A stretch of DNA of 64,000 bases from Aristolochia californica. Lineage: Eukaryota > Streptophyta > Magnoliopsida > Piperales > Aristolochiaceae. Positions 33,479 to 44,358 of the stretch are shown here, piece by piece. Position 1 is the first letter of the stretch. Every line of letters starts with the position of its first letter. The notes below the pieces were generated by a model. The model made no database searches and was not told where the DNA came from. It saw nothing but the letters and a program-made list of their open reading frames with translations. The DNA is taken from the NCBI GenBank assembly GCA_029961685.1, contig JARWKL010000002.1, positions 16,522,908-16,586,907 of the forward strand. Reading direction: 5' to 3'. Position numbers and translations under genes: made by a program.

Positions 33479-34080
33479 GTGGCTATGGATGAAGAAATGC
33501 ATGCCTTATATGAGAATCAAACTTGGTACTTAGCACAGCTCCAAAAACAAAAAAAACAGTCGGTTGTAAATGGATGTTTTTTGGTTAAACATAACCTGGA
33601 TGGGTCAATTACTCGTCTTAAAGCCCAACTCAATGCTAAAGGATACACTCAGTGTTATGGAGTGGATTATGTAGGAGACCTTTTCTCCCGTTGCCAACTT
33701 AAATTATATACGTATCCTATTATCTCTTCCTGCTAACTCATCATTGCCCGTATATCAACTCAATGTAAAGAATACCGTCTTAAATGGGGATATCTATGAG
33801 GACATTTATATGGTTCAACCACCTGGTTATGTGGTTGAGAGGGAGTCTGTATGCTGGTTTCAAAAGTCCTTATATGGGTTTAAACATTCCCCTCGGCCCT
33901 GGTTTGAAAAACTTTAGCCAAGCAACACTACTGTTTGGCTTTCATTGGTGCACAGTAGATCATTCGGTATACTATAAAGATACCTCAAAATAAAAAATAT
34001 TATTGGTTGTATATATTGATGACATTATCTTAATCGATGATGATGCACATAGCATAGAAGAGGTAAACTAAAAATCTGGG
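33479..34080 (+). pseudogene. Copia reverse transcriptase
   Basis: The opening (MDEEMHALYENQTWYL), the LKAQLNAKGYTQ-YGVDY block and the catalytic VYIDDIIL box near 34005 are readable in several frames. Multiple stops and small deletions between 33700 and 34080 make it inactive. Confidence 0.82.
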
Positions 34081-34204
34081 ATTGCTTAATTATTTTTTGG
34101 GCATAGAAGTTCTTCAATCCAAACATGGGAAAATATTGTCTCAACAAAAGTATATTTTGGAACTCCTCGAAGCAATATGAATGAAGAGTTATTGACCAGT
34201 TGAC

Positions 34205-34930
34205 ACACCTATAGATACAAATATAAAATTATGTGCAACGACTGGAGAAGATATTGATATTGGTAAATGTCAAAGACTTGTGGGCAAACTAATCTACCTC
34301 ACGGTAACTAGACCAGACATATCATATGTTGTAAGTGTGGTGAGTTAGTACATGCATAAACCACAACTTACCCACTGGCAGACCTTAGAGAGAATATTAC
34401 AATACTTAAAAGGAGCTCCAAGAAGAGGATTACTTTATAAAAATCTTGGCCCCTTCAACATGGAAGGTTTCTCAAATGCAAATTGGGTTGGATCACCTAA
34501 TGATAGGAAGTCTACGTCAGAATATTGTACTCTTGCTGGAGGAAACTTGGTTACATGGAGAAGTAAGAAGCAAAATGTGATTGCAAGTTCATACACAGAA
34601 GTAGAATTTAGAGCTATGACCCACACAGTTAGTGAACTCCTATGTATCAGGACCCTTCTTACCGAATTAGGATTTTATAAAGGAGGTCCCATGAATCTAC
34701 ACTATGATAACCAAATAGCCATTCATATTACTTCAAACCCTATCTTCCAGGAAAGGACCAAACACATTGAGGTGGATTGCCACTTTATACAGGAGAATTT
34801 CAAGCGGGTATAATCTCCCTCAAACATGTTTCATCACAAGAGCAAGTACCATATATCCTAACTACAACAGTTACATCTAAAATCCTATCCTTTATATGTG
34901 GCAAGTTGTGTATCTATGATGTTTTTTCTC
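34205..34930 (+). pseudogene. Copia RNase H
   Basis: Main frame 34352-34813: LKGAPRRGLLYKN, then the GFSNANWVGSPNDRKSTSEY region where the catalytic Asp of the family is Asn (ANW), and QERTKHIEVDCHF. The terminal part (34814-34930) is frame-shifted and ends at the purine tract. Confidence 0.85.
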
Positions 34931-34948
34931 CTCCAACTTGAGGGGGAG

Positions 34949-35333
34949 TGTTAGAAGATGGGCTCAAGCATACAAGTCCAAGGCAAGGAAGCCCACACGT
35001 CTAAGTGATGGCATATGGGTAATATCGAATATTTCTCATAAAGATTGCATGAAGGTGTAAATACTTGTCCTTTTTATGTCTCTTATTTTATAAAGTTGTA
35101 GCCATAATGGCATTGTAAAATATATAAATAAAGGCATTGGCTAAGAGATAGAGCATTGAAGCTTTCTCCTCCTTTCTCCAAAGTTCATCCAACCTCCCTC
35201 CTTCCCTTGGTCGGTGCACCTCTCCTTCCTCCTAGACCAATCTCTCTCCCTTTTGTAGTTGATCCCTTCTTCCTCTCTTCTCCTTCCTCTTCTTCTTTTT
35301 AGTTGATCTAAGTCCTCTACATGGGATCCTAAA
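34949..35333 (+). repeat. 3' LTR of the copia element
   Basis: Starts TGTTAGAAG after TTGAGGGGGAG and carries a CT-rich right end. It matches 29643-29965. Confidence 0.82.
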
Positions 35334-35341
35334 TTCTAAAT

Positions 35342-35765
35342 TCAAGCTAGTGAATCAAGATAATAGAGCCCCCCTCTTTCACAGTTTCCACCAATAACTT
35401 GCTTTGTCTTCAGATCCTGAAGATCACAAGAAGTCAAAGAAAAGGTGATGGAAGAGCTAATTTTTTTTTTGAGTTGAGTGATAGATAAAAGGTTTAATGA
35501 AAACTCACAAACAAAAAGAATATCTTTTAAATGAAGAGTAGATGTAGCAAATATGGACCCCACCCCACATACCTTGGTTTGGAATCTATCTGCTATAAAA
35601 ACAAAATTGTCAATCAAACAAGGGGATAAAGAACTTAGGATGGTACGATTACATGTTAAGTGCTCAGAGGCCCCAAATTCAATGATCTGGGATGGACAAG
35701 TAGCTAAAACCATACCTATTATAGAAGTAGCAGCAATAGGAAAAATCTTTTTGGAGGTGGCCTAG
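35342..35765 (-). pseudogene. Minus-strand copia protease fragment
   Basis: 123 codons with IIEFGASEHLTCNRTILSS at the active-site region (Asp replaced by Glu) and CERGGLYYLD at the end, the protease/pre-integrase join of copia. It lies head-on to the + copia LTR ending at 35333. No other part of the element is clear. Confidence 0.82.
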
Positions 35766-36737
35766 TTATTTGTATAAGCCATCAGACGCTTTATCTTCTA
35801 AAGTAGTGGAAAATATTCCACAAAGATAGCCTTCTTGCCTCTGGTGTTCTTAAGAGCTATCATAGTGCTGAACTTGTGAAAAAACCGAACTCCCCTTTGG
35901 TTTAAAAATAGTATATACTAAGCTGACAATAGTCAATGAATAATAATCCAAGGTAATCAATATGAGGATTGTCTTGTTCAACACCAATGTCTCCATCAAA
36001 GAGACATAATATCAGCTTCTATAATTAGCCAAGGCCCGAGTTACACTTATGCAACAAGAAGTATCGACAAATAATACTGCATGGCAGCAAATAACATATT
36101 ACAGTCCTTAAGTGTAAAGGACTTATGTCACGAGAGGGTTGAACCATGGTGAACCATGTTGAAACGAAGCAGAACCGAGAGTAAGGGGGTCACAAGAGCA
36201 AGAAACTTGATACTTGTGTGAAGAGCTCGCCAGTGTTGATGATTTAAACAAAGGACCAAAGAGCTTAATATTTGAAAGGTGACATAATAATAATCAATTC
36301 CTTTAATAAACTTCGTCATGTTTGGCACAGTTTGGACCAAGCCAAACCAGTATTAGAACCTTTAGAGCAAGGGAGAAGGCTCACCGTCTTCACACCAAAC
36401 TAATACCAGGCTCGAGAGCATAATAGGCAAAGTAATAATGTCAAGAGATCTTCAAAACAAAATCCTTTTCAATCTGACTTTCAATCAGAATATCTTGCCA
36501 TAGATGCCAATTTAATTAAGAAATGATAAATCAGGAATGATCTATTTAGGAAATCTGTTAGAATCCAGGATAAGAGAGTATCTTATCTTGACAAATATAC
36601 TTCCTTTGATTCAAGGAAAATTTCTTGAAATACATGATCCTTCCCTAATTCTGTGATGCATAAATCATAAACTTCCAAGGATATGTAAAGATGATTTCCT
36701 AGTTTAACAATGATAAGTTTCCAAGAGCAGATGATAC
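35766..36737. other. Unclassified repeat-like region
   Basis: Only short frames with no domain. It may be the decayed gag side of the minus copia fragment, but I could not identify gag motifs. Confidence 0.4.
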
Positions 36738-36742
36738 CAAAG

Positions 36743-37043
36743 TGTTGAAACCATTGCGCTAAAAGGCTCAAACCTGTTAGAAAAGCACAATAGGTAAATC
36801 TACAAGGACTGCCCCGGTCGATATAAATATCTCAACACTCCCCCGCATGGGACAACCCTTGAAATTCAAATTTGGGGCCTGTATAAAGCACGGGGAACAA
36901 GCCGTGGAAAGTGGGATTCGAACACGGGACCAACCTGCTCTTATACCATGTTGAAACCATTGCGCTAAAAGGCTCAAACCTATTAGGAAAGCTCAACAGG
37001 TAAATCTAAAAGGACTAGCCCGGTCGATATAAATATCTCAACA
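36743..37043 (-). mobile_element. Complete TRIM (family with 95-bp LTRs)
   Basis: LTRs 36743-36837 and 36949-37043, each 95 bp (TGTTGAAACC to CTCAACA), flank a 111-bp interior. Next to the right LTR the minus strand reads TGGTATAAGAGC, one base from the initiator-Met primer site; next to the left LTR is CTCCCCCGC, a purine tract on the minus strand. The 5-bp duplication CAAAG is exact (36738-36742 and 37044-37048). It is unrelated in sequence to the 83-bp LTR family. Confidence 0.95.
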
Positions 37044-37228
37044 CAAAGATACCAGGTTGGATCCCGATTTATCCTTCCTTTCAAAAACCAAAAGCACACA
37101 AGGTCAAGGTGAATCTAAGGAATCAAGAGAAATTTGTATGATAACAACATATGCCAATTGAGCTGTGACTATTTCACATCCATGAACCATGGATCCTTCA
37201 AAGTTATCTTGCATAAACTAAAACATTT

Positions 37229-37647
37229 CATGTTAGAAATTCTGGGATGAACCGAAGCTGCTGTGAAAAATAATATCTTGTACCATGAGTCAACTCCCTT
37301 GTTAATCATTTCTCATGAGAAATAGTTTCTCATAGGGACACGATTGGTCTCAACTTCTGGCAGTTGCAACTCCCTCGGTAACATGAAGCCATGAATAACC
37401 TTGATGGGAGGTTGGCTAATAAGATCTACGGTTTTGGTCCCTAATCTCGTCAACTCATTCACCCCTTCAGTTTTACACCATTGCTTAGAGTGATTAGAGA
37501 GCGGAAGTGCCAAACACAAGCAGAGAACAGAACACCGGTGATTTCTACACGGAATCCGATTGTATGGAGGGAGGTATGATTTTTGGCTTTCGTTTACATT
37601 TAATACTATGAATTTCACGAAGTTAGAAATTCATTTTAGTCTTACAG
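37229..37647 (+). repeat. Probable 5' LTR of a + copia element
   Basis: TGTTAGAAATTC to TCTTACA, immediately followed by GTTGGTATCAGAGCC, a perfect primer site. No partner LTR is present because the element is cut at 39488. The left end is inferred from the TG only. Confidence 0.55.
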
Positions 37648-39132
37648 TTGGTATCAGAGCCATACCTCTGATCCTGCGTGTCAATTCCATTTGATTATTT
37701 TTTGTACGCTCTCTGTATGAGAATTATGTGTGCTCACTATGTACGATAGTCGGAGCTCTCACTTTGGTGAAAATCATAGGAGAAACACGTAGTGCCAACG
37801 TCGGCGACCATTCCGAAAGGTTTTCCGGCGACAACAACATAAAAAAAAATGTGCTGACAGTCTCTGTGAGCTCTCCGAAGGCTATCGCATCGGCGAGTTG
37901 CGTCGAAGCTGACACCGGCGACCATTCCGAAAGGTTCACCAGCGTCGACATCGTTAAGGGAAACCGGTTATGAAAGGTTTCTGTGTGCGGATGGAGGTTG
38001 AAGATGACCTCCAGTGTGCAAAATCATGTTAATTAAAAATATAAGGTTTATTTGTAAATATGGTCCGAGTTGTTTGTGACCCGCCGTTCCAACTCGGAAA
38101 CCCTCTTAGGCCGAGGAGACTCAGTGTAAAAATTTTAAAAATATGAGGTTCAGGTCGACTCGGATGGGTTGAGTTGGTTCGCCCATTCCAACTTGCTAAA
38201 CCGAGCTGCCGAGAGAGGACCGAGCTTACTCGGTTATCAAAATTTATTTTTGTGCTAACGGGATTCGAATTTGTGTGCTGAGACTAAATTCGGCGCTCGT
38301 GACCATTAAGCTATTGGCTGTCATGTATCAAATATGTTTTAAATTATGTATTTATTTCCTGTAATTGTTATTTATGCATTTTTGGCATATACTTAAATGC
38401 ATGAAATTAAAGTTATGCATAAAATTATAGTTTTTAATTATGCGTATATTATGAGAATATTTTGTGCATAATGATAACATGTTAGTGTGAGTTAAAATTA
38501 TGCTACTCAGGCTATTCTCATACATTTATGTGATTTAATGTCTAGTGATCCATATAGTTTTTATTAATTAGAGAGTAGCCATAGCATCTTCAATTTAATA
38601 AAAAATATATATTATGATTCGGATCACATAAAGAATATTAGACATTAATTGTAACTAATTTTACTTAATATAATAAAATTTATCCCACATGATTTTTTAA
38701 TATATTTGAGTTTATTAGTTAGGATAAAATATCAAGTTATTCATAATTTACCCACATGAATTATGAATTCATACATAATTTGATAGTTTTATCATAAAAT
38801 TTAATCATAAATAAAATGTAGACCTTAATTATAATTAATTATAGTTAATATAATAAATTTTATCCCACATGATTTTTTATTATATTTGAGTTTATTAATT
38901 AGGATAAAATATCAAATTATTCATAATTACCCACAACAATTTTGAATTGATAAATAGTTTGATAGTTTTATCATAAAGTTTACTCATAAAGAATATTGAA
39001 CATGCTTGAATTAAAATTTTTAGCCCACATGCATTTTTTTATGTTAATAAATTTAATTTTTAAGCATGATTTACATTGGTAAAACGTGACATTTTATTCA
39101 GGCCTCAGTTTTAATATAAACATGTAATTTAT
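37648..39132 (+). other. Copia leader: primer site, short repeats, AT-rich spacer
   Basis: After the primer site (37649-37661) comes a GC-richer stretch with two copies of CGGCGACCATTCCGAAAGGTT (first at about 37802, second at about 37914), then about 1 kb of AT-rich DNA. No gag until 39133. A long non-coding leader is known in some copia lineages. Confidence 0.5.
38641..38996. repeat. Tandem duplication, about 178-bp period
   Basis: Two adjacent copies (38641-38820 and 38821-38996). Both contain ATCCCACATGATTTTTTA, ATATTTGAGTTTATTA and GATAGTTTTATCATAAA. Confidence 0.85.
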
Positions 39133-39488
39133 AATTTTATGCAGTTGTACAACCTACAAATTTCTTTGATATTCGTTGTGATATCCCTGATCTTAAGGCA
39201 TATAACTATAAAGTCTGAAAAGAGAAAATTCTTCTTCATTTAGGGTGGATGGACATTGACTATGCTATTAGGAAAGATGAACCACCAGCAATTACTGATA
39301 CCACCACTGCAGCTAAAATCAAACTTTATGAACGATGGGAGTGATCTAATCGCCTCAGTATTATGTTCATTAAGACTAGAATTTCTACTGGTATTTGTGG
39401 TTTTGTTGATCAACATGAAAATGTCAAAGACTTGCTAAAAGCCCTTGATGAACAATTTGTCACTTTAGACAAGGCACTAGGAAGCACC
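39133..39488 (+). pseudogene. Ty1/copia gag N-terminus, cut by E2
   Basis: Frame pieces read LLHLGWMDIDYAIRKDEPPA, then KIKLYERWE and SNRLSIMFIKT, then KDLLKALDEQFVTLDKALGS, the standard copia gag core. One stop lies between WE and SNRL. The frame ends where the E2 LTR begins at 39489. Confidence 0.87.
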
Positions 39489-39838
39489 TGTTATGGTCCT
39501 GGATCTAACACAACGATTCGCAGGGAGGAAGAATAGAAAGACAAAAATCAAGCCAAATGGAAGCTTGAAAACCCTAGGTTTTTTTAGCAGAACTCACACT
39601 CCTGAGCTCGTTGAGGAGAACTAAAAACCCTTTTTTACTCTAAATCAATGTTTGCCTTTTTCTCATTACTCTTACCCCTTAAATAGGGTTCACCCTTACA
39701 AGGTTCAAGATAAAATATTACAAAAATGTCCATGTGGCCTATTAATTCTTTAACTGAAATAAAATAAAGTAAAGTAAAGAAAATAAAAATTTTTAATTAG
39801 ACTTTAAATAACTTAATAATGTTATTGCATGCATAACA
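39489..39838 (-). repeat. 3' LTR of E2
   Basis: 350 bp, + strand TGTTATGGTCC to GCATGCATAACA. It aligns with both E1 LTRs. Confidence 0.9.
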
Positions 39839-39985
39839 TTACACCCCCTTGGAGAAAGAGCTTGTCCTCAAGCTCGAATGTTGGGTTTGCTTACCGAACG
39901 TCTCCCTCCTGTACCCAAATAACATCTACAGTATCTGTGTCAGCCTTATAGACGACAAAACTAGAGCATTCCACATGAGAAGCAA

Positions 39986-39998
39986 TTTTTTTTTTTTT
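39986..39998 (-). other. Poly(A) tract at the capture junction of E2
   Basis: A 13-base A run on the sense strand, located as in E1 directly before TTGCTTCTCATGTGGAATGC. Confidence 0.75.
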
Positions 39999-40047
39999 AA
40001 TAATCCAACATTGCTAGCATCACTTGGTATAGCACAACCCAATACGG

Positions 40048-40566
40048 TTAAGCAACCAAACCACAAGTAGAACTATCACCCGCTCCATCCTGGCAATTTC
40101 TGCTTCTATATGAACAACCCTTAGGTGAGTTGTCCCCCACGGCTGCCTCATTGGCCAAATGTAGCATGTCCCTGGTAACCTCAGTAATGGGATGGGGCTG
40201 ATTCCTACTTACTGCTGGCTGCCCAAGTTCATCCAGTGATCTTTCATTTAACTTTGCATACAATGCTGCTATGGCGTGACAAAAAATTAAAAACAATGTA
40301 GAGGGCACAATAGTCTTGTTGGCCAATTGGCATTGTGGATGATCGTTTATCATATCAATCAAACTTTGTTGGGGGTCTGACTTGGCAGCAGCAATGTTGC
40401 TTGAATTGGGATGAGAAGGTGGTGCAAAGACCGCCCAGTGATGTAGATAATTTTGTGTTCCATTTGCAGACAAGGCATTCATCATACTGCCTATTATCAT
40501 GTGGACCACAATCTTCATTTTAGCTCCATTACCAACCTCCCCCAAATAGAAAGATTTCTTCCCCAT
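40048..40566 (-). pseudogene. E2 captured segment: GLYR C-end remnant joined to unknown transcript
   Basis: 172 codons. The first 30 (40477-40566) are the glyoxylate reductase catalytic-Lys region MGKKSFYLGEVGNGAKMK. The rest is the unknown segment of E1 (LDELGQPAV, PITEVTRDML). Unlike E1 the reductase part is cut at 40566, where a different sequence begins. The reading frame is open throughout, longer than in E1. Confidence 0.78.
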
Positions 40567-40716
40567 GAAACCTACTATAGGATAGAGAGCAAGAATGAAT
40601 TATATGTGCAGCACTGGTTTGTAGGCAGCAGTAAGAACGTCAAAATTAAACAACTCTGAGTTGTGCAAGTGCTCATCAAACCCCGAATTGCAGTATTATG
40701 GATAACAGAAATCAAT

Positions 40717-41619
40717 CTAGTACTGAACCCAACCCCTCTCTATGGCATTTATCTTCTTTGGAATAACGCAAAACGGAAATTTATCAGCTATGGCCATCTT
40801 GATAACAGCCTTGAACTTACAATGACTGCTCTCCACATCCCTAAGTGAAGTCAATGCTGACGATGAGTTGGTATGCTGGAATTGTCCATGGGATTCGGTT
40901 TGTGACAAAAGGATAGTGAGCTGCTGCTGCTGTCTCTGTGTCACCTGGATTTGTGCCTTATCAAAAGCATCTGTCTGATACAATAGCTCATAATGCTGCT
41001 TCGCTACAGGAGAGAGAACGGAACCACACAGAGCCCACTCACTGGCCTCTTCAATACTGCTGGAACAGTGTGCCGTGTTGAAAAAAAAAATGACTGTAAC
41101 CTCTAATGTTCCACTGGCTGTACCCAAATTATTTATTTGGACAGCATACAAAATTTCAGCGGCACCTCCCATATCAATTGGCACCATTGTAAACCTGCAC
41201 CAACCATTAGGCTGAATCCCTCTGAGCATGCCAACACGGATCATGCAGGCTATATTACCCCCAACAATAGGTGGATCTCTGCATAACCCATGTGCTGCAA
41301 AAACAGCAGCTTCTTCTAAGGATCCATGACTATCCAAACCAGAACTAAGGCTGTCAAAGAACAAAAAAAAATTCTGGAGCATCTGCTTAATTACAGCCAA
41401 AGAGTTATCTAGATTTCCAGAATTAACAGCACCTGTTTCATTCTGCACTGCCACTATTTTCAGCACTGGTTTCTGCACTGTCACAGCAGCTCTGGTTTCT
41501 TGGCTGTCTGGCAGCACTGTTTTCTGCACTGGCACAACATACATCATTTTGTTGAAGAACCCATGAGCCTTTTCAGGTGGCCTGTTACGTGCATACCCTG
41601 CTGTAGCGAGAACAGCCAC
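40717..41619 (-). pseudogene. E2 internal 300-codon open frame of unknown origin
   Basis: A long uninterrupted minus-strand frame in element sense, with a Gln-rich stretch (TQRQQQQLTILLSQ) and a SLEEAAVFAAHGL block. It includes TVQKPVL, echoing ITVQKRAPV in E3. I do not recognise a family. It is probably captured transcript or element spacer, possibly a mosaic, rather than a host gene, because it lies between other captured pieces and has no promoter context. Confidence 0.4.
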
Positions 41620-41652
41620 CCTGCAGTCACAGCTTTCACTCCTAGGAGCCAG

Positions 41653-42021
41653 TTAACATACCCGAGTGTAAGCACAAGCTGAAATAACATTAACCAAAGT
41701 GATAACATCAGGTAAGGTAGAAGATGATCTCAAGCGGTGAAACCATGACAGTTCTTCAATCGCATACCCATTGAGAGCAAATCCACCGATCATTGTGTTC
41801 CATGGAACCACATCCGTAGATAGATTAGACAAGAAAATAAAGTTGGCATATCCAACCATACCACATTTTGCAGACATATAGACAAGATCATTTCTTACTA
41901 TAGAAGTTTCCACTAATCCAAATTGAATGGCAAGCAAATGGAGTACTCGACCCATTTTCACCTTCCTTAACAGCGAACATGCAGAAAGAAGGCCAGATAT
42001 AGTTACAGAATTGGGATCCAT
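41653..42021 (-). pseudogene. Captured PPR-protein fragment in E2
   Basis: 122 codons of typical plant PPR repeats: PNSVTISGLLSACSLLRKVK, GRVLHLLAIQFGLVE, VPWNTMIGGFALNGY and PDVITLVNVISAC. It is intron-free and in element sense. It differs from the PPR piece in E1, so the two elements did not simply inherit one capture. Confidence 0.88.
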
Positions 42022-42157
42022 AGTTTCCCACTTCTTTTCTGGTAAGAGCTCTATGGCCTCTTTGTGTAGAACCCAACATCAGTGCTGTCCATTTGGATAA
42101 GTCCAAACGTTCTTCAGCACTGTCCTTCAGATGGTTTTGAGCACATTCGGTCTGGCT

Positions 42158-42183
42158 GTGCTCTACCACTGAGCTATGGACCC
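42158..42183 (-). tRNA. 5' fragment of a tRNA-Cys-like sequence
   Basis: The minus strand reads GGGTCCATAGCTCAGTGGTA then GAGCA, the acceptor 5' strand and D-arm of plant tRNA-Cys. Similarity stops in the D-stem; there is no anticodon arm, T-arm or acceptor partner. It is a fragment, not a gene. The A-box is intact. Confidence 0.5.
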
Positions 42184-42308
42184 GTGTAGGAATTAGAACT
42201 GCGATTGCAGCAATTTGCTCTGGGGGAACTGCTCTCAGCATATTTTTGTTTTCTATTTCTTTTGCACCACTAGAAATTGATGGCCATGGATTAGACGCAA
42301 AATCAATA

Positions 42309-43194
42309 TGTTACGGTCCCTAGTCATGGATCGAGTAACAAGGTGTGGAACTTGAGACTCCAGCACTATAAGTGAGTGACTGCTCTCGATAAGGTCAGGT
42401 AAGGGAGACCCTTTCTTGGTCTGGTCTCGGTCAAGATGAAAACAACCTCTTTTGTCAGGCTAGTATGCTGCTTGTTAGGGCCAAGGGATCCTATGCTGTT
42501 GTTACTCAAATTGTAAAAGGAAAAGGTTCCCTTTTCTTGATCATGGAAAAAAAGGGTTTGATCCCTCTTTACTGCTGCTCGTGTTAGGGTTGCAACCCCT
42601 AACTAGGACAGCCCTTGGGCCTATGGTTAGGAACTCCTTACCTGGCTTCTTGTTGATCTCAATGCTGGAAAAAGAAACCTGCTTTATGGTTGCTCGTGGT
42701 AAGATGGTGGGAAGGCCTCAATTATTTCTCGGAAAGAGAGGGAGAATCCTTCTCTTGATGCTTGTGATGAAAAGGAGGCTGGAACCTCTGTTTGAATTCG
42801 GAAAAGGGACAGCAACTCCCTTCTCTTCCTTGGTATGGATCAATGGAATAACAAATCAATAATGATAGAGATATACAGATTCTAAGGGAACCTAGACCTA
42901 GAGATCATCAAGGGAGACCTCCTAACCCTAGAGTTCATCAAGGAGAACTCCAAGCCTGTTTAACCTAAAATCAATGCTTTCCTTTTCTCTATTTCTTTAC
43001 CCTTTAAATAGGGTTTGATGTCATAAGTGTTTTAGGGCTAAAAATGATAATTCGGCCCCTACATCCTTGCTCGTTACATAATTAATAAAAAGTTATACTT
43101 AAAGCAATATAAAATATGAAATATAAAACTAATGAAATCAATGAGTCCTTGTCTCCTCCTTTGAGTGATTCGGTGTGCTATTGAGTCCACAACA
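42309..43194 (-). repeat. 3' LTR of gypsy A
   Basis: 886 bp, + strand TGTTACGGTCCC to GAGTCCACAACA, flanked on the right by the purine tract AAGGGGAGG (minus). Confidence 0.92.
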
Positions 43195-43866
43195 TCTGCC
43201 TCCCCTTGGAGAAAGATCTTGTCCTCAAGCTCGTAAGCTGGGTATACCTGTCTGAAGATGTCTAACCACTCCCAGGTAGCTGCTTTAGTTCTGTAGCTGT
43301 CCACTGGACTAGAATCTCCTACTGGTCATTGACCAAATGGGCACATAACACCGTGGATGGTGTAAGGAAAACATGGCCCTCGGCCAATGGAGGAAGGAAC
43401 GGAGTGGATGTAGGCGGTGTCCCCATAGACATTTTCAGGAGGGAGACATGAAACATATCATGCAACTTGGCTGTGGTTGGCAATTGTAGTTGATAGGCCA
43501 TCGGCCCCATGCGCCGAATAGTGGGGAAAGGCCCAAAATACTTGGGGGAGAGTTTATGTGTGATGGACTCGCAATGGACTGCTATCAATATGGTTGTAGG
43601 TGTAACCAAACATAGTCCCCTACCTCGTATTAGACATCACAGTGTTCCTTGTCATAGACATCTTTCATGTGAACCTGAGCTCGCTGTAGACGTTTTGCAA
43701 TTGTCCGTAACACCTGGTCGCTATCCATGAGTGCTTGATCAATGGCATCCACTCGGGTGGACCCTGTAGTATAAGATAGAAGGTGAGGGGGATCCCTGCC
43801 ATAAAGAACCCTGGAAGGAGAGAATTGCAAGGCGGAGTGGAATGAAGTATTGTAACAGTATTCAGC
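43195..43866 (-). pseudogene. Gypsy A integrase C-terminus and chromodomain
   Basis: Minus-strand frames: FSPSRVLYGRDPPHLLSY (43630-43830), then HKLSPKYFGPFPTIRRMG and MFHVSLLK (43319-43609), then a chromodomain end with WEWLDIFRQVYPAYELEDKI (43200-43304). Three frames are used, so the region is broken. Integrase is continued at 49228. Confidence 0.88.
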
Positions 43867-44316
43867 TGTTAGGTTCTTCCCTTGCCATGGATCGAGCCAC
43901 CCTTCTTTCCTCTCTTCCCTCCATGGTTGATCTTGACGTTGGAAGAGAAACCTTGTTTCTTGAACGAGTAATGGTGGAACTCAATTTAGAATGAAGGAGC
44001 TTTGGAGGAAGCTCAACCTTGGACCTCAAAGGGAGAATCCAACATTGACCTCTGAGGGAGAATCAGACTTGTAAAATATAATTTTCTCAATACTTGCCTC
44101 TCTTTTCCTTCACGTCCCCCTAAATAGGGTTGAGGACGAAAATACAAAGATGACCCATTAGGTCAAGTGGTTCATGCCACATTACACTGAACCAACCCAA
44201 ATTAAACCAAACCAAATAAAGTAAACCAAACCGAATTGAAATTACATGAAAAGTAAATTGACATAATTTAATTCCTATGCCTATGGATAACTCGTGATGA
44301 TATGAAGTCCATAACA
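43867..44316 (-). repeat. 3' LTR of gypsy B
   Basis: 450 bp, + strand TGTTAGG to CCATAACA. It matches 48773-49222 and 21856-22305. Confidence 0.96.
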
Positions 44317-44318
44317 TC

Positions 44319-44353
<35 letters not shown>

Positions 44354-44358
44354 CCCCC
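44317..44358 (-). other. Expanded polypurine tract of gypsy B
   Basis: On the + strand a run of 31 C, one T and 7 more C; purine (G) on the element strand. The normal family tract is about 6-8 G. The true length may be affected by sequencing or assembly of homopolymers. Confidence 0.75.

Larger units (their letters stand above)
29643..35333 (+). mobile_element. Ty1/copia element, all domains present but decayed
   Basis: Order: 5' LTR lacking about its first 80 bp (29643 to about 29965), a primer-site-like TGATATCAAAGC (two G-to-A changes from consensus), leader, gag (31050-31741), protease (31796-32239), integrase (32240-33110), RT (33479-34080), RNase H (34205-34930), purine tract and 3' LTR (34949-35333). 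The order PR-INT-RT-RH is diagnostic of copia. Many stops and frameshifts make it inactive. Confidence 0.88.
39489..42308 (-). mobile_element. Element E2, left part (3' half)
   Basis: E-family element in minus orientation: 3' LTR 39489-39838, purine tract and gypsy-type tail (39839-39985), poly(A) (39986-39998), the unknown transcript segment and glyoxylate reductase remnant shared with E1, then different captured sequence. It is interrupted at 42309 by gypsy A; the rest continues at 54096-55017. No 5' LTR is found before the TRIM array. Confidence 0.8.

Noticed and set aside
38641..38996. CRISPR-like or centromeric satellite array
   Set aside because: Only two adjacent copies with no spacers, in a plant retrotransposon leader; an ordinary tandem duplication.
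40717..41619. 300-codon ORF as a host gene
   Set aside because: It is inside E2 between captured pieces, has no recognisable domain, no introns and no promoter context. Kept only as an element segment.
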